A stretch of 9,787 nt of DNA. Source: Candidatus Zixiibacteriota bacterium (lineage in GTDB: Bacteria; Zixibacteria; MSB-5A5; GN15; PGXB01). The notes below the pieces were generated by a model, which saw nothing but the letters and a program-made list of their open reading frames with translations, was not told the origin of the DNA and made no database searches. The stretch spans positions 1 to 9,787 of the forward strand of contig JAAERC010001152.1 in NCBI GenBank assembly GCA_024230695.1. The letters run 5' to 3'. Positions 1-6,071 of this stretch are shown piece after piece. Position numbers and translations under genes: made by a program. Numbering within the stretch: the first letter of the stretch is position 1; every line of letters starts with the position of its first letter.

Positions 1-12
1 ATTAATATCCTC

Positions 13-41
13 TTGACATGTAAATCGATCAGCAATATATT
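13..41 (+). promoter_or_regulatory. Sigma-70-like promoter for the nptA-phoU-terC run
   Basis: A perfect -35 box TTGACA (13-18) is followed after 17 bp by TATATT (36-41), five of six matches to the -10 consensus. Transcription would start near 48, giving a leader of about 60 nt before the GTG start at 107. No operator or Pho-box-like direct repeat is evident, so phosphate control cannot be argued from the sequence. Confidence 0.7.
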
Positions 42-106
42 CGCCTCAAATTTATGACTGAGAACATTCGAAAGATAAAAGTGCACTTAATGGACAGGAT
101 CCAAAT

Positions 107-1222
107 GTGAGTAAATTTTTCGATTTTCTGTCTCATCCTTCTAAACAACAGCTTGGCTTAATATTAAAACCTATTGGTCTTTTGGCTGCCCTCTATGTCT
201 TCATACTATCTATAACCTTATTGGGGGCATCGTTTAAGCTGTTTGGCAAGGAGTTTGCCGAAACCTTACTCGCCACCACATCAAATCCGATTATTGGTCT
301 GTTTATTGGAATATTGGCGACATCGATTATTCAATCATCCTCAACGACAACATCTATTGTTGTGGGCATGGTTGCCGGTGGACTGATTTCTATTGAAGGT
401 GCAATTCCGATTGTGATGGGGGCCAATATTGGAACAACAATAACCAATACAATGGTTTCATTGGCACATATTAACCGATCACAAGAATTCGGGCGAGCCT
501 TTAGTGGAGCGATTGTGCATGATGTATTTAATGTTTTGGTGGTCATTTTGATATTCCCACTTCAATATTTTACCAATTTTCTTGGTCATACAGCCCTGTT
601 TTTGGAAAAGGCCTTTGAAAATGCTGGTGGTCTGGAGTTTGCCTCTCCAATCAATGTTATTACTAAACCCGTAGCCTCATATATTATTCATATTCTTGGT
701 GATATAAGCTGGTTATCGGCTATAGCGGCAATTTTATTGCTTTTTGTTGCTCTTAAGTTTATGGTCGATATCATGAAATCGTTAGTTCTTTCCCGGGTAG
801 AGGGATTTTTCAGCCGCTATATATTCAAAACTACTTTTCGCGCTCTTACACTTGGTATTATTTTAACCGCCATTGTCCAATCGTCATCCATTACAACTTC
901 AATTATAGTTCCATTAATTGGCGCTGGCGTTCTAACTCTTCGTCAGGTTTTTCCATATACCCTGGGAGCCAATATTGGCACAACTGTAACTGCTATCCTG
1001 GCTTCATTAGTAACTCAGAATTCAGCGGCGGCGGCAGTAGCTTTTTCACATTTATTATTTAATATAATTGGAATATCGATTTTCCTGCCATTGGCGAAAA
1101 TCCCCATAGCTATAGCTGAAAAAATTTCTGAATTGACTGCAAAATCAAAACTGTATCCGATTTCTTTTATTGTGTTGACTTTTTTCATTATACCGATAAT
1201 TTTAATATATCTTTTAAGGTAA
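107..1222 (+). CDS. Na+/phosphate cotransporter family protein (NptA/SLC34-like)
   Basis: This is a polytopic inner-membrane protein of the Na/Pi-cotransporter family (PF02690), which imports phosphate driven by sodium. Two inverted-repeat halves are visible. Each carries the family's QSSS motif (residues 76-79 and 258-261) followed by a GANIGTT motif (105-111 and 287-293) within hydrophobic segments. The rest is a series of membrane helices ending in a hydrophobic tail. Many relatives have a PhoU-like domain fused at the C-terminus; here the protein stops at 371 residues and a PhoU-like protein is encoded separately 6 bp downstream. The start is GTG at 107. No in-frame start exists between it and the upstream stop at 59-61, and AGGA (96-99) lies 7 nt before it. 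An ATG at 105 is out of frame and is followed directly by a stop. The family is certain. The substrate (phosphate rather than another anion) is inferred from family and PhoU neighbour. Confidence 0.93.
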   Translation: MSKFFDFLSHPSKQQLGLILKPIGLLAALYVFILSITLLGASFKLFGKEFAETLLATTSNPIIGLFIGILATSIIQSSSTTTSIVVGMVAGGLISIEGAIPIVMGANIGTTITNTMVSLAHINRSQEFGRAFSGAIVHDVFNVLVVILIFPLQYFTNFLGHTALFLEKAFENAGGLEFASPINVITKPVASYIIHILGDISWLSAIAAILLLFVALKFMVDIMKSLVLSRVEGFFSRYIFKTTFRALTLGIILTAIVQSSSITTSIIVPLIGAGVLTLRQVFPYTLGANIGTTVTAILASLVTQNSAAAAVAFSHLLFNIIGISIFLPLAKIPIAIAEKISELTAKSKLYPISFIVLTFFIIPIILIYLLR

Positions 1223-1228
1223 CAAGTT

Positions 1229-1912
1229 ATGTATAAGAAATTTATAGAACTTTTTGGAAAAGAGAATCTTCTTGATCAAGCGCTTGAGACTACTATAACG
1301 ATGCTTGAATCTGATCTGGAGATGTTCCGCGCATCAAAAGAATCTCTTCGTGACCATGATAACGCCGAGCTTCCTTTTGATATCTATGAGAAAGATAAAC
1401 AGATTAACAAATACGAACGAGAAGTACGACGTAATGTCTTGACGCATCTGACTATCTCTGGCGTGCATAATATTGTCCCGGGTTTAGCACTGGTTTCAAT
1501 TGTTATTGATGTTGAACGGATTGGTGATTTTTCCAAAAATATTACGGAGTTGGCCAAGGCACATCCAACCCGACTTGATGCCGGAACATATGAAAATGAT
1601 TTAGCCGAAATTGAAAAGCTTCTTTTCGTTCGATTTGACCAAATCATAAAAGTGCTGGCTGGCCCCAATATTGATCTGGCCAAACAAATGATGATGGAGC
1701 ATCGTGATATATCTTCCCAATGCGATAAAATGATGGGCGATATTATTCGCGGCAAAAATACGCCGCCGAATCCATCGGATGCCGTTGTTTTGGCGTTGTA
1801 TTTCAGGTATTTGAAACGAGTAGCTTCACATTTAACAAATATTGCCAGTTCGATAGTTAATCCATTTCCACGAATCGGTTTTAGATCCAAAGATATGGAT
1901 ATTCCAGAATAA
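1229..1912 (+). CDS. PhoU-like domain protein
   Basis: This is a soluble, all-helical 227-residue protein of the PhoU family (PF01895), whose members modulate phosphate transporters and PhoR signalling in the cytoplasm. The clearest signature is DVERIGDFSKNITELA (residues 94-109), matching the metal-coordinating E/DxxRxxD helix of one PhoU repeat. The second repeat, near residues 191-210, keeps the spacing but reads LKRVASHLTNI, with K and S where acidic residues are usual, so the second metal site looks degenerate. The ATG at 1229 is 6 bp after the transporter stop, and AAGG (1216-1219) overlaps that stop, so the two genes are almost certainly co-translated. Together they resemble a split version of the fused NptA-PhoU transporters. 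The likely role is gating or regulating the adjacent cotransporter (inference). Confidence 0.88.
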   Translation: MYKKFIELFGKENLLDQALETTITMLESDLEMFRASKESLRDHDNAELPFDIYEKDKQINKYEREVRRNVLTHLTISGVHNIVPGLALVSIVIDVERIGDFSKNITELAKAHPTRLDAGTYENDLAEIEKLLFVRFDQIIKVLAGPNIDLAKQMMMEHRDISSQCDKMMGDIIRGKNTPPNPSDAVVLALYFRYLKRVASHLTNIASSIVNPFPRIGFRSKDMDIPE

Positions 1913-1951
1913 ATATTAATATTTGATGTTTTTTAGGAGTAGTTAAGCCAA

Positions 1952-2887
1952 TTGCAGGAACTGTTAACCAATAAATATGTCATCTGGGGCGGCTTCAATC
2001 TTCTGGTGCTGGCGATGTTGGCGCTTGATCTTGGGATTTTTCACCGCAAGGATCATAAAATTACTGCCAAAGAAGGTTTGATATGGTCGGCTATATGGAT
2101 AGCAGTATCGCTTTGTTTTAATGTCGTTATTTATTTTTGGCTGGGTGAAGCCAAAGCACTTCAGTTTTTCACTGGTTACTTGATTGAAAAATCACTTAGT
2201 ATCGATAACATTTTTGTTTTTCTTTTGATATTCACATATTTTGGCGTTCCTGATAAATATCAATATAAAGTTCTTTTCTGGGGGATCATTGGTGCCTTAC
2301 TGATGCGCGGTATTTTTATTGGTGTTGGGGCATTGCTTATCGCCAAATTCCATTGGATAATTTATGTTTTTGGCGCATTTTTGGTTTATACCGGTATAAA
2401 AATGGGTGTCTCTGGCGATTCCAAAGTCGACCCGGATAAAAACCCGATTCTAAAACTTGTCCGGCGTTTTATTCCGCTAACAAAAAATTATCGCAATGGC
2501 CATTTTTTCGTGAAAGAAGGCGGGAAAAAATTTGGCACACCATTGTTTGTTGTCTTGATAGTGATTGAGACTACCGATGTGGTTTTTGCTGTTGATTCGA
2601 TCCCCGCCATTTTTGCGATCACTCTTGACCCGTTTATTGTGTACTCATCAAATGTTTTTGCTATTTTGGGATTAAGGGCACTTTATTTTGCACTGGCCGG
2701 TTTGATGGATATGTTCTATTATCTCAAATATGGTCTCTCTGCAATTTTGTCGTTTGTAGGTGTCAAGATGTTACTGTCGGCCTTTTACAAAATCCCCGAT
2801 ATGATGGCTCTTGGTATAATCGCGTTTTTATTGGCGATATCAATTATCATCTCGATTATAAAACCACACAAAAAAGATAATCTATAA
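1952..2887 (+). CDS. TerC/Alx family integral membrane protein
   Basis: This 311-residue polytopic membrane protein belongs to the TerC family (PF03741), whose characterised members (Alx, MntP-independent Mn2+ exporters, tellurite-associated TerC) move or sense metal ions. Family hallmarks are visible: LALDLGIFHRK (23-33), EKSLSIDN (79-86), and ETTDVVFAVDSIPAIFA (206-222) followed by SSNVFAILGLRALYF (232-246). These contain the conserved membrane acidic residues. A charged cytoplasmic loop lies around 153-195. The start is TTG at 1952. An in-frame stop at 1940-1942 excludes anything upstream, and AGGAG (1935-1939) lies 12 nt away, a long spacing that may mean modest translation. The 39-bp gap after the PhoU gene has no obvious promoter, so it is probably in the same transcript. 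The gap is too short for a yybP-ykoY manganese riboswitch. A decayed copy of this gene's 3' end occurs at 4721-4836. Confidence 0.92.
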   Translation: MQELLTNKYVIWGGFNLLVLAMLALDLGIFHRKDHKITAKEGLIWSAIWIAVSLCFNVVIYFWLGEAKALQFFTGYLIEKSLSIDNIFVFLLIFTYFGVPDKYQYKVLFWGIIGALLMRGIFIGVGALLIAKFHWIIYVFGAFLVYTGIKMGVSGDSKVDPDKNPILKLVRRFIPLTKNYRNGHFFVKEGGKKFGTPLFVVLIVIETTDVVFAVDSIPAIFAITLDPFIVYSSNVFAILGLRALYFALAGLMDMFYYLKYGLSAILSFVGVKMLLSAFYKIPDMMALGIIAFLLAISIIISIIKPHKKDNL

Positions 2888-2895
2888 GGACTTAA

Positions 2896-4476
2896 CTATC
2901 TAAGTAATACCATCTTTTTTGTATCCGTGTAATCGCCAGTATTTATACGATAAAAATAAATTCCAGAAGCCACCTGTTCTAAAAACTCATTGCGGCCATC
3001 CCAAACAACCTGGTAAGATCCTGCCGATACTATTTCATTGACCAGCGTTCTTATTTTTTGGCCTGTGACATTAAATACTTCAATTGTAACCTGAGATTGT
3101 TTGGTAATACCGTATTCAAAAACAGTTTCCGGATTAAACGGATTGGGGTGGTTCTGTTTAAGCGCAAAATTTTCCGGTATCTCAATGGAAATTTCCTCAC
3201 TTATATTGGTGGGCATGGGGCACCTGTAAACATAAACCGCACCTCGATATTCATTGGCCGGATCACCCGGAGCGCGAGCCCATATTGCCCCTGCGGCAAA
3301 ATCAGGGTTGCCATCACTGTCAATATCGCCCAATCCACGAATGGCTGTACCGAGGAGTTCAAGAGGTGATATATTCACCTTATATGTCTCCTGTATAAGA
3401 GAACCATCGATACCCGAGTATATATATAGATTGCCACGATTTCTTGTATGGCTTGCAGAATAATCATATCTATAGGCAGAGACCGCGAAATCGTCATAAC
3501 CATCTTGGTTTATATCTCCAATTCCATCCATTGCCGCTCCATACTCGTCCTTGTATAAGGAACCGGATACCGAATGTATTAAAGATTTTAGTTTTACGGA
3601 ATAGGCCCAGACTTTGAGTGGGCTCATGCTGGTTTCATTCTGACCGGAGATTAGAATATCATCAAAACCGTCATTATCCAGATCACCGGCACCTTCAACG
3701 TTATAACCAAATTGTCCGTAAGCCGAGGGACCGACACGAGAATATAGTTTGTAACCGGTTCTACCCGAATATACATAAACCTGTCCTTTATCTTTTCCGG
3801 AAGGTAAAGTACCGGAATCATATCTGGGTTCACCGATTATTATATCATTGGTGCCATCAGCGTCAACATCACCGGCAACAGCAATGGACCAGCCAAATGT
3901 TCCGGCATATCCACTGCGACCAGTCCATGAATGAAGAGTGTCTCCATTGGCCCCGGAGATAACATCGACGCGGCCATCAGTGGTTGACCAATTGATATTG
4001 GGAACAACTATATCATGTTTACCGTCGGCGTTAAGATCGCCGCCACTGATACCGTACTGAGCGACATCACTATAATCGGCAAGTGTGTCGCCCGAAAGTC
4101 CCGAGTAAATCACGCCATTAACCAAAACATCGGCGTAATCATCATCATCAAAATATCCAAAGCCGCCGGCACCACGGATATGCGAATTGTTATTATAATA
4201 TGTGCGAATAGAATCACCGGTTAAGCCGGAATATACGATGGCCATTGCGTTGCTACTGAATTGTCCCCCAATTGCCAATGCCAAAATATCAGAGTAGCCG
4301 TCATTATTAACATCGCCGGCCACATAAATTTCTCTACCGAAGGAAACATCTCCCGATGCGGCTGTGATTGCGCCATAGATGGTCATGTCCTTACTGCACT
4401 CCTGCGCAACCAAGCTCCCGGCACAATTAATCAACAACACATAAATAAATAGAAAAGAGATTAGCGACCGCCTCAT
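2896..4476 (-). CDS. Secreted FG-GAP/VCBS seven-bladed beta-propeller protein with T9SS C-terminal sorting domain
   Basis: The preferred start is the ATG at 4476 (526 residues, MRRSLISFLF...). AGGAG (4482-4486) sits 5 nt upstream, and the protein then begins with a clean signal peptide (hydrophobic to about residue 20, likely cleaved after SLVA). An ATG at 4536 would add 20 residues that spoil the signal. The body has integrin-alpha-like FG-GAP repeats. Calcium-loop motifs of the DxDxDGxxD type begin near residues 55, 110, 147, 203, 265, 321 and 384, the second degenerate (DDDDYAD). Seven motifs at about 55-residue spacing fit a seven-bladed propeller. Residues about 436-526 form the sorting domain, with HPNPFNPE at 443-450 and SGIYFYRI...KKMVLLR at the end, typical of type IX cargo. 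The protein is thus expected on the cell surface or outside. The ligand is unknown; adhesion or polysaccharide binding is a guess. The gene is monocistronic. Confidence 0.9.
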   Translation of the reverse strand: MRRSLISFLFIYVLLINCAGSLVAQECSKDMTIYGAITAASGDVSFGREIYVAGDVNNDGYSDILALAIGGQFSSNAMAIVYSGLTGDSIRTYYNNNSHIRGAGGFGYFDDDDYADVLVNGVIYSGLSGDTLADYSDVAQYGISGGDLNADGKHDIVVPNINWSTTDGRVDVISGANGDTLHSWTGRSGYAGTFGWSIAVAGDVDADGTNDIIIGEPRYDSGTLPSGKDKGQVYVYSGRTGYKLYSRVGPSAYGQFGYNVEGAGDLDNDGFDDILISGQNETSMSPLKVWAYSVKLKSLIHSVSGSLYKDEYGAAMDGIGDINQDGYDDFAVSAYRYDYSASHTRNRGNLYIYSGIDGSLIQETYKVNISPLELLGTAIRGLGDIDSDGNPDFAAGAIWARAPGDPANEYRGAVYVYRCPMPTNISEEISIEIPENFALKQNHPNPFNPETVFEYGITKQSQVTIEVFNVTGQKIRTLVNEIVSAGSYQVVWDGRNEFLEQVASGIYFYRINTGDYTDTKKMVLLR

Positions 4477-4481
4477 AAGTA

Positions 4482-4505
4482 CTCCTTTTTTGTGGACTAT
4501 CCACA
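4482..4505 (-). promoter_or_regulatory. Ribosome binding site preceded by a perfect hairpin
   Basis: On the minus strand a perfect stem, TGTGGA - TAG loop - TCCACA (4491-4505), is followed by an A-rich spacer and then the AGGAG ribosome binding site (4482-4486), 5 nt before the ATG at 4476. The ribosome binding site decides the start of the propeller gene. The hairpin leaves it exposed, so it could protect the mRNA 5' region, or the 15-bp palindrome could be a protein-binding site. Function is inference. Confidence 0.6.
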
Positions 4506-4603
4506 GTTGTCGACCGCACGAAATAGATATACCCACAGAGCATCTTGTTAATGGTGCGAATAAAATTTAAGCAGTCGTATAAATTAATTAGTATATAGTA
4601 ATC

Positions 4604-4631
4604 ATGATAAGTTATAATTTAAGAATGTCAA
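4604..4631 (-). promoter_or_regulatory. Sigma-70-like promoter for the FG-GAP protein gene
   Basis: Reading the minus strand, a perfect TTGACA (4626-4631) is followed after 16 bp by TATCAT (4604-4609), five of six consensus matches. Transcription from about 4597 would give a 5' leader of about 120 nt that contains the hairpin at 4491-4505. Confidence 0.6.
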
Positions 4632-4720
4632 GAAAATAATGGACTAAATCACTCCAATATCCCCACTTAGTTACCTTGTTGCGTTATTTTTTGATCAAAA
4701 AACGTCTTTTTGCTATTTCT

Positions 4721-4836
4721 CTTTTTATCTAATCCCCGATATGTGGGCGCTCGCCACCATCGGTGGTCTCTTGGCCGTTTCGATTATTGTTTCAATTCTA
4801 AAACCACACAAAAAAATAATCCTAAAATTGGTATAG
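4721..4836 (+). pseudogene. terC 3'-end remnant (about 38 C-terminal codons, no start)
   Basis: Translating from 4732 gives IPDMWALATI...SIIVSILKPHKK, which aligns without gaps to the C-terminus of the intact TerC upstream (IPDMMALGII...SIIISIIKPHKK). By hand, 20 of 28 residues match, as do about 57 of 80 aligned bases (4731-4810 against 2791-2870, constant offset 1940). The 13 bases from 4731 and the 16 bases from 4800 are identical to the intact copy. Just after KPHKK one base is missing relative to the intact gene (aaaaaaTAAT for aaaaaGATAAT), so the frame runs past the old stop and ends at TAG 4834-4836. Similarity fades upstream of about 4721, and an in-frame stop lies at 4645-4647, so no gene start is present. 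Many differences fall at third codon positions, suggesting it diverged as a coding copy before decaying. Confidence 0.82.
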
Positions 4837-5099
4837 TTCGAAATCCCGCATGGTCTCGACAAATTTACTACTAAATTTTGTACCGTTTTTGATTTATGGT
4901 ATAGATAATTCCTTATAATATAGTATTGTTCATAATGTTACAGGGAAATGGGTTTGCTTTTCCGATAAAAGGTTTTTGAAGCTATAAATTGTCTCCTAAA
5001 TTTATTTTTCAATAACTCTGTATCTCTATTGTATTAAAGATGGGGGGAAAATATTAACAGTAAATCAGTGGTGATTTTGCTTAGGGTACCCCGCCTTTT
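4837..5099. other. AT-rich intergenic stretch without a recognisable gene
   Basis: No open frame with a plausible start and ribosome binding site is seen on either strand. A small perfect stem of A/T bases, AAATTTA-CTAC-TAAATTT (4861-4878), followed by TTTG, is the only local structure; it is too weak to call a terminator. A lone TATAAT (4914-4919) lacks a good -35 box. A KpnI-like palindrome GGGTACCC is at 5084-5091. This is probably decayed sequence between the terC remnant and the structured element at 5100-5203. Confidence 0.5.
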
Positions 5100-5203
5100 T
5101 AGGGGTAGGACAATCTAATCCCACGTCTAAAGACATGGGGCACCCAGCCTTATATATAGGCGAGAGTTTCATCCGCTTGTGGCGGATTTCAACTACCGCC
5201 CTA
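5100..5203. repeat. Nested inverted-repeat element with three internal hairpins (cloverleaf-like)
   Basis: The ends pair with each other: TAGGGGTAG (5100-5108) with CTACCGCCCTA (5193-5203), nine base pairs with a 2-nt bulge. Between them are three hairpins. Hairpin A is CCCACGTCT/AGACATGGG (5120-5128/5131-5139, one mismatch, 2-nt gap). Hairpin B is GCCT/AGGC (5147-5150/5158-5161). Hairpin C is ATCCGC/GCGGAT (5171-5176/5182-5187, 5-nt loop). The layout resembles a closed multi-arm RNA or a small REP/MITE-like palindromic element. It lies just downstream of the secreted-protein gene on the minus strand and would be transcribed by read-through. No U-tract follows any hairpin, so it is not a standard terminator. 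No transposase is nearby. Confidence 0.5.
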
Positions 5204-5217
5204 CTAATACTGATCTT

Positions 5218-5892
5218 TTAAAGATCATCAGATTCTGCATCAGATGCCTCTTCTGCTGCTTCTGTCGCTTTGATCATTTTTTCATTAGCATAACTTAAAT
5301 AGAGAACATATCTGTCAGTTTCTCCAAATACGAAATCCTTATGCATACTCCTTGACAAAATAAGATTGATTTCGTCACCCGTATCAGCATCAACCCACTG
5401 GACTTTATATTGTGTTTTACTGGCGATTATTTCCCCACGTTTATCAATCGTTTCATCAACAACTGGTTCACCATTTTTTGATGTCAGTTTCTGTACCAAA
5501 TTTTGTTGAAATGCCCAACATTCTTCTCTTCCTTTGCCCGCATAACCTGAAAATCCTTCTTCTGCCTTTCTTGTATCTTCGCTGTTTTCCCACATGAACA
5601 TATACAGAAAGCTGCCAAGTTTTCCAGTATCGTCAAAGTACAATGCCGTAAAGTATGTTTTCTTTTTAAGTATTTTCGATTTTTTTAACTCAGCGGATTT
5701 ATATCCCGCCATTCCTTTGACGTCTTTCAATTTACCAAGTTTTAGCCTTTGATCCTTTGGGAGTTCTTTCCCCAGGTGTTTCTTGGCCTCCTTATATGTC
5801 ATACCCCAGTTGAGTTTTTTGGGTGGAGTAAAAGCAAAAAGATTTGCAGTGAACAGAAAAAACACTGTTAAGGTAAGGATAATTCTTCCCAT
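5218..5892 (-). CDS. Secreted protein of unknown function with acidic C-terminal tail
   Basis: I do not recognise the family. The 224-residue product starts at ATG 5892 with a strong AAGGAG (5901-5906) 8 nt upstream. Residues 1-20 (MGRIILTLTVFFLFTANLFA) are a classic signal peptide with a likely cleavage after LFA; there is no lipobox, so a soluble periplasmic or exported protein is expected. The mature part begins with LNWGMTYKEAKKHLG (27-41), a 'WGM...EA...LG' opening shared by many small secreted bacterial proteins. A lysine-rich stretch (52-79) follows, then a strand-rich region (80-100), a helix with NLVQKLTSKNGEPV (131-144), a W-containing strand pair (161-181), and a tail rich in E and D (211-224). 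There is one cysteine in the mature chain (125). It is monocistronic with its own promoter. It separates the FG-GAP gene from the TIR gene, and neither neighbour suggests a role. Confidence 0.82.
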   Translation of the reverse strand: MGRIILTLTVFFLFTANLFAFTPPKKLNWGMTYKEAKKHLGKELPKDQRLKLGKLKDVKGMAGYKSAELKKSKILKKKTYFTALYFDDTGKLGSFLYMFMWENSEDTRKAEEGFSGYAGKGREECWAFQQNLVQKLTSKNGEPVVDETIDKRGEIIASKTQYKVQWVDADTGDEINLILSRSMHKDFVFGETDRYVLYLSYANEKMIKATEAAEEASDAESDDL

Positions 5893-5958
5893 GAAATTAG
5901 CTCCTTCTGTTAAACGATTTTTTCCACAGTAATATTTTTCAGATAATAGAACTACTTA

Positions 5959-5987
5959 AATATAGTATTATGCGAAATTGAAGTCAA
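5959..5987 (-). promoter_or_regulatory. Sigma-70-like promoter for the secreted-protein gene
   Basis: On the minus strand TTGACT (5982-5987) is separated by 17 bp from TATATT (5959-5964). The expected transcription start is near 5952, giving a leader of about 60 nt. This supports a separate transcription unit downstream of the hairpin that follows the TIR gene. Confidence 0.55.
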
Positions 5988-6012
5988 GATTTGAATTTTT
6001 TACAATAAGAAA

Positions 6013-6056
6013 CCCACCGCCCTTCGTTTATCTCAGGATTTATAACAAGCGGTGGG
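6013..6056 (-). terminator. Long-loop GC-rich hairpin after the secA-TIR unit, possible terminator
   Basis: CCCACCGC (6013-6020) and GCGGTGGG (6049-6056) form a perfect 8-bp stem around a 28-nt loop. It lies 15 bp beyond the TIR stop codon and, in the minus-strand transcript, is followed by TTTCTTATTG, an interrupted U-rich run. The position suits a terminator for secA-TIR, but the loop is large for an intrinsic terminator. It could instead be a REP-like palindrome. Confidence 0.45.
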
Positions 6057-6071
6057 CTACCACAGCTACCT

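Noticed and set aside
90..110. Six-codon leader frame (ATG 90 to TGA 108-110) overlapping the GTG start of the cotransporter
   Set aside because: It has no ribosome binding site of its own and is short enough to be chance; AGGA at 96-99 serves the GTG at 107.
331..546. 71-codon minus-strand frame inside the cotransporter gene
   Set aside because: Shadow of a conserved membrane-protein coding region; low-complexity T/I/P composition follows from the opposite strand.
1384..1890. 168-codon open frame on the minus strand inside the PhoU gene
   Set aside because: It is the reverse of a clear PhoU coding sequence, has no recognisable domain and no ribosome binding site.
1911..1934. Palindrome AAATATTAATATTT followed by a T-run after the PhoU stop, as a terminator
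   Set aside because: The stem is all A/T with no loop, so it would be unstable, and terC immediately downstream lacks its own promoter.
1913..1951. yybP-ykoY manganese riboswitch ahead of terC
   Set aside because: The gap is only 39 nt, far too short for that riboswitch.
4408..4430. Lipoprotein signal (LLINC) in the propeller protein
   Set aside because: Asparagine before the cysteine does not fit the lipobox, and a normal cleavage site follows it.
4477..4536. Start of the propeller protein at ATG 4536
   Set aside because: It adds a polar 20-residue stretch before the signal peptide and overlaps the leader hairpin and ribosome binding site that serve ATG 4476.
4914..4919. TATAAT in the intergenic region as a promoter
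   Set aside because: No acceptable -35 box at 16-18 bp and no gene downstream on that strand.
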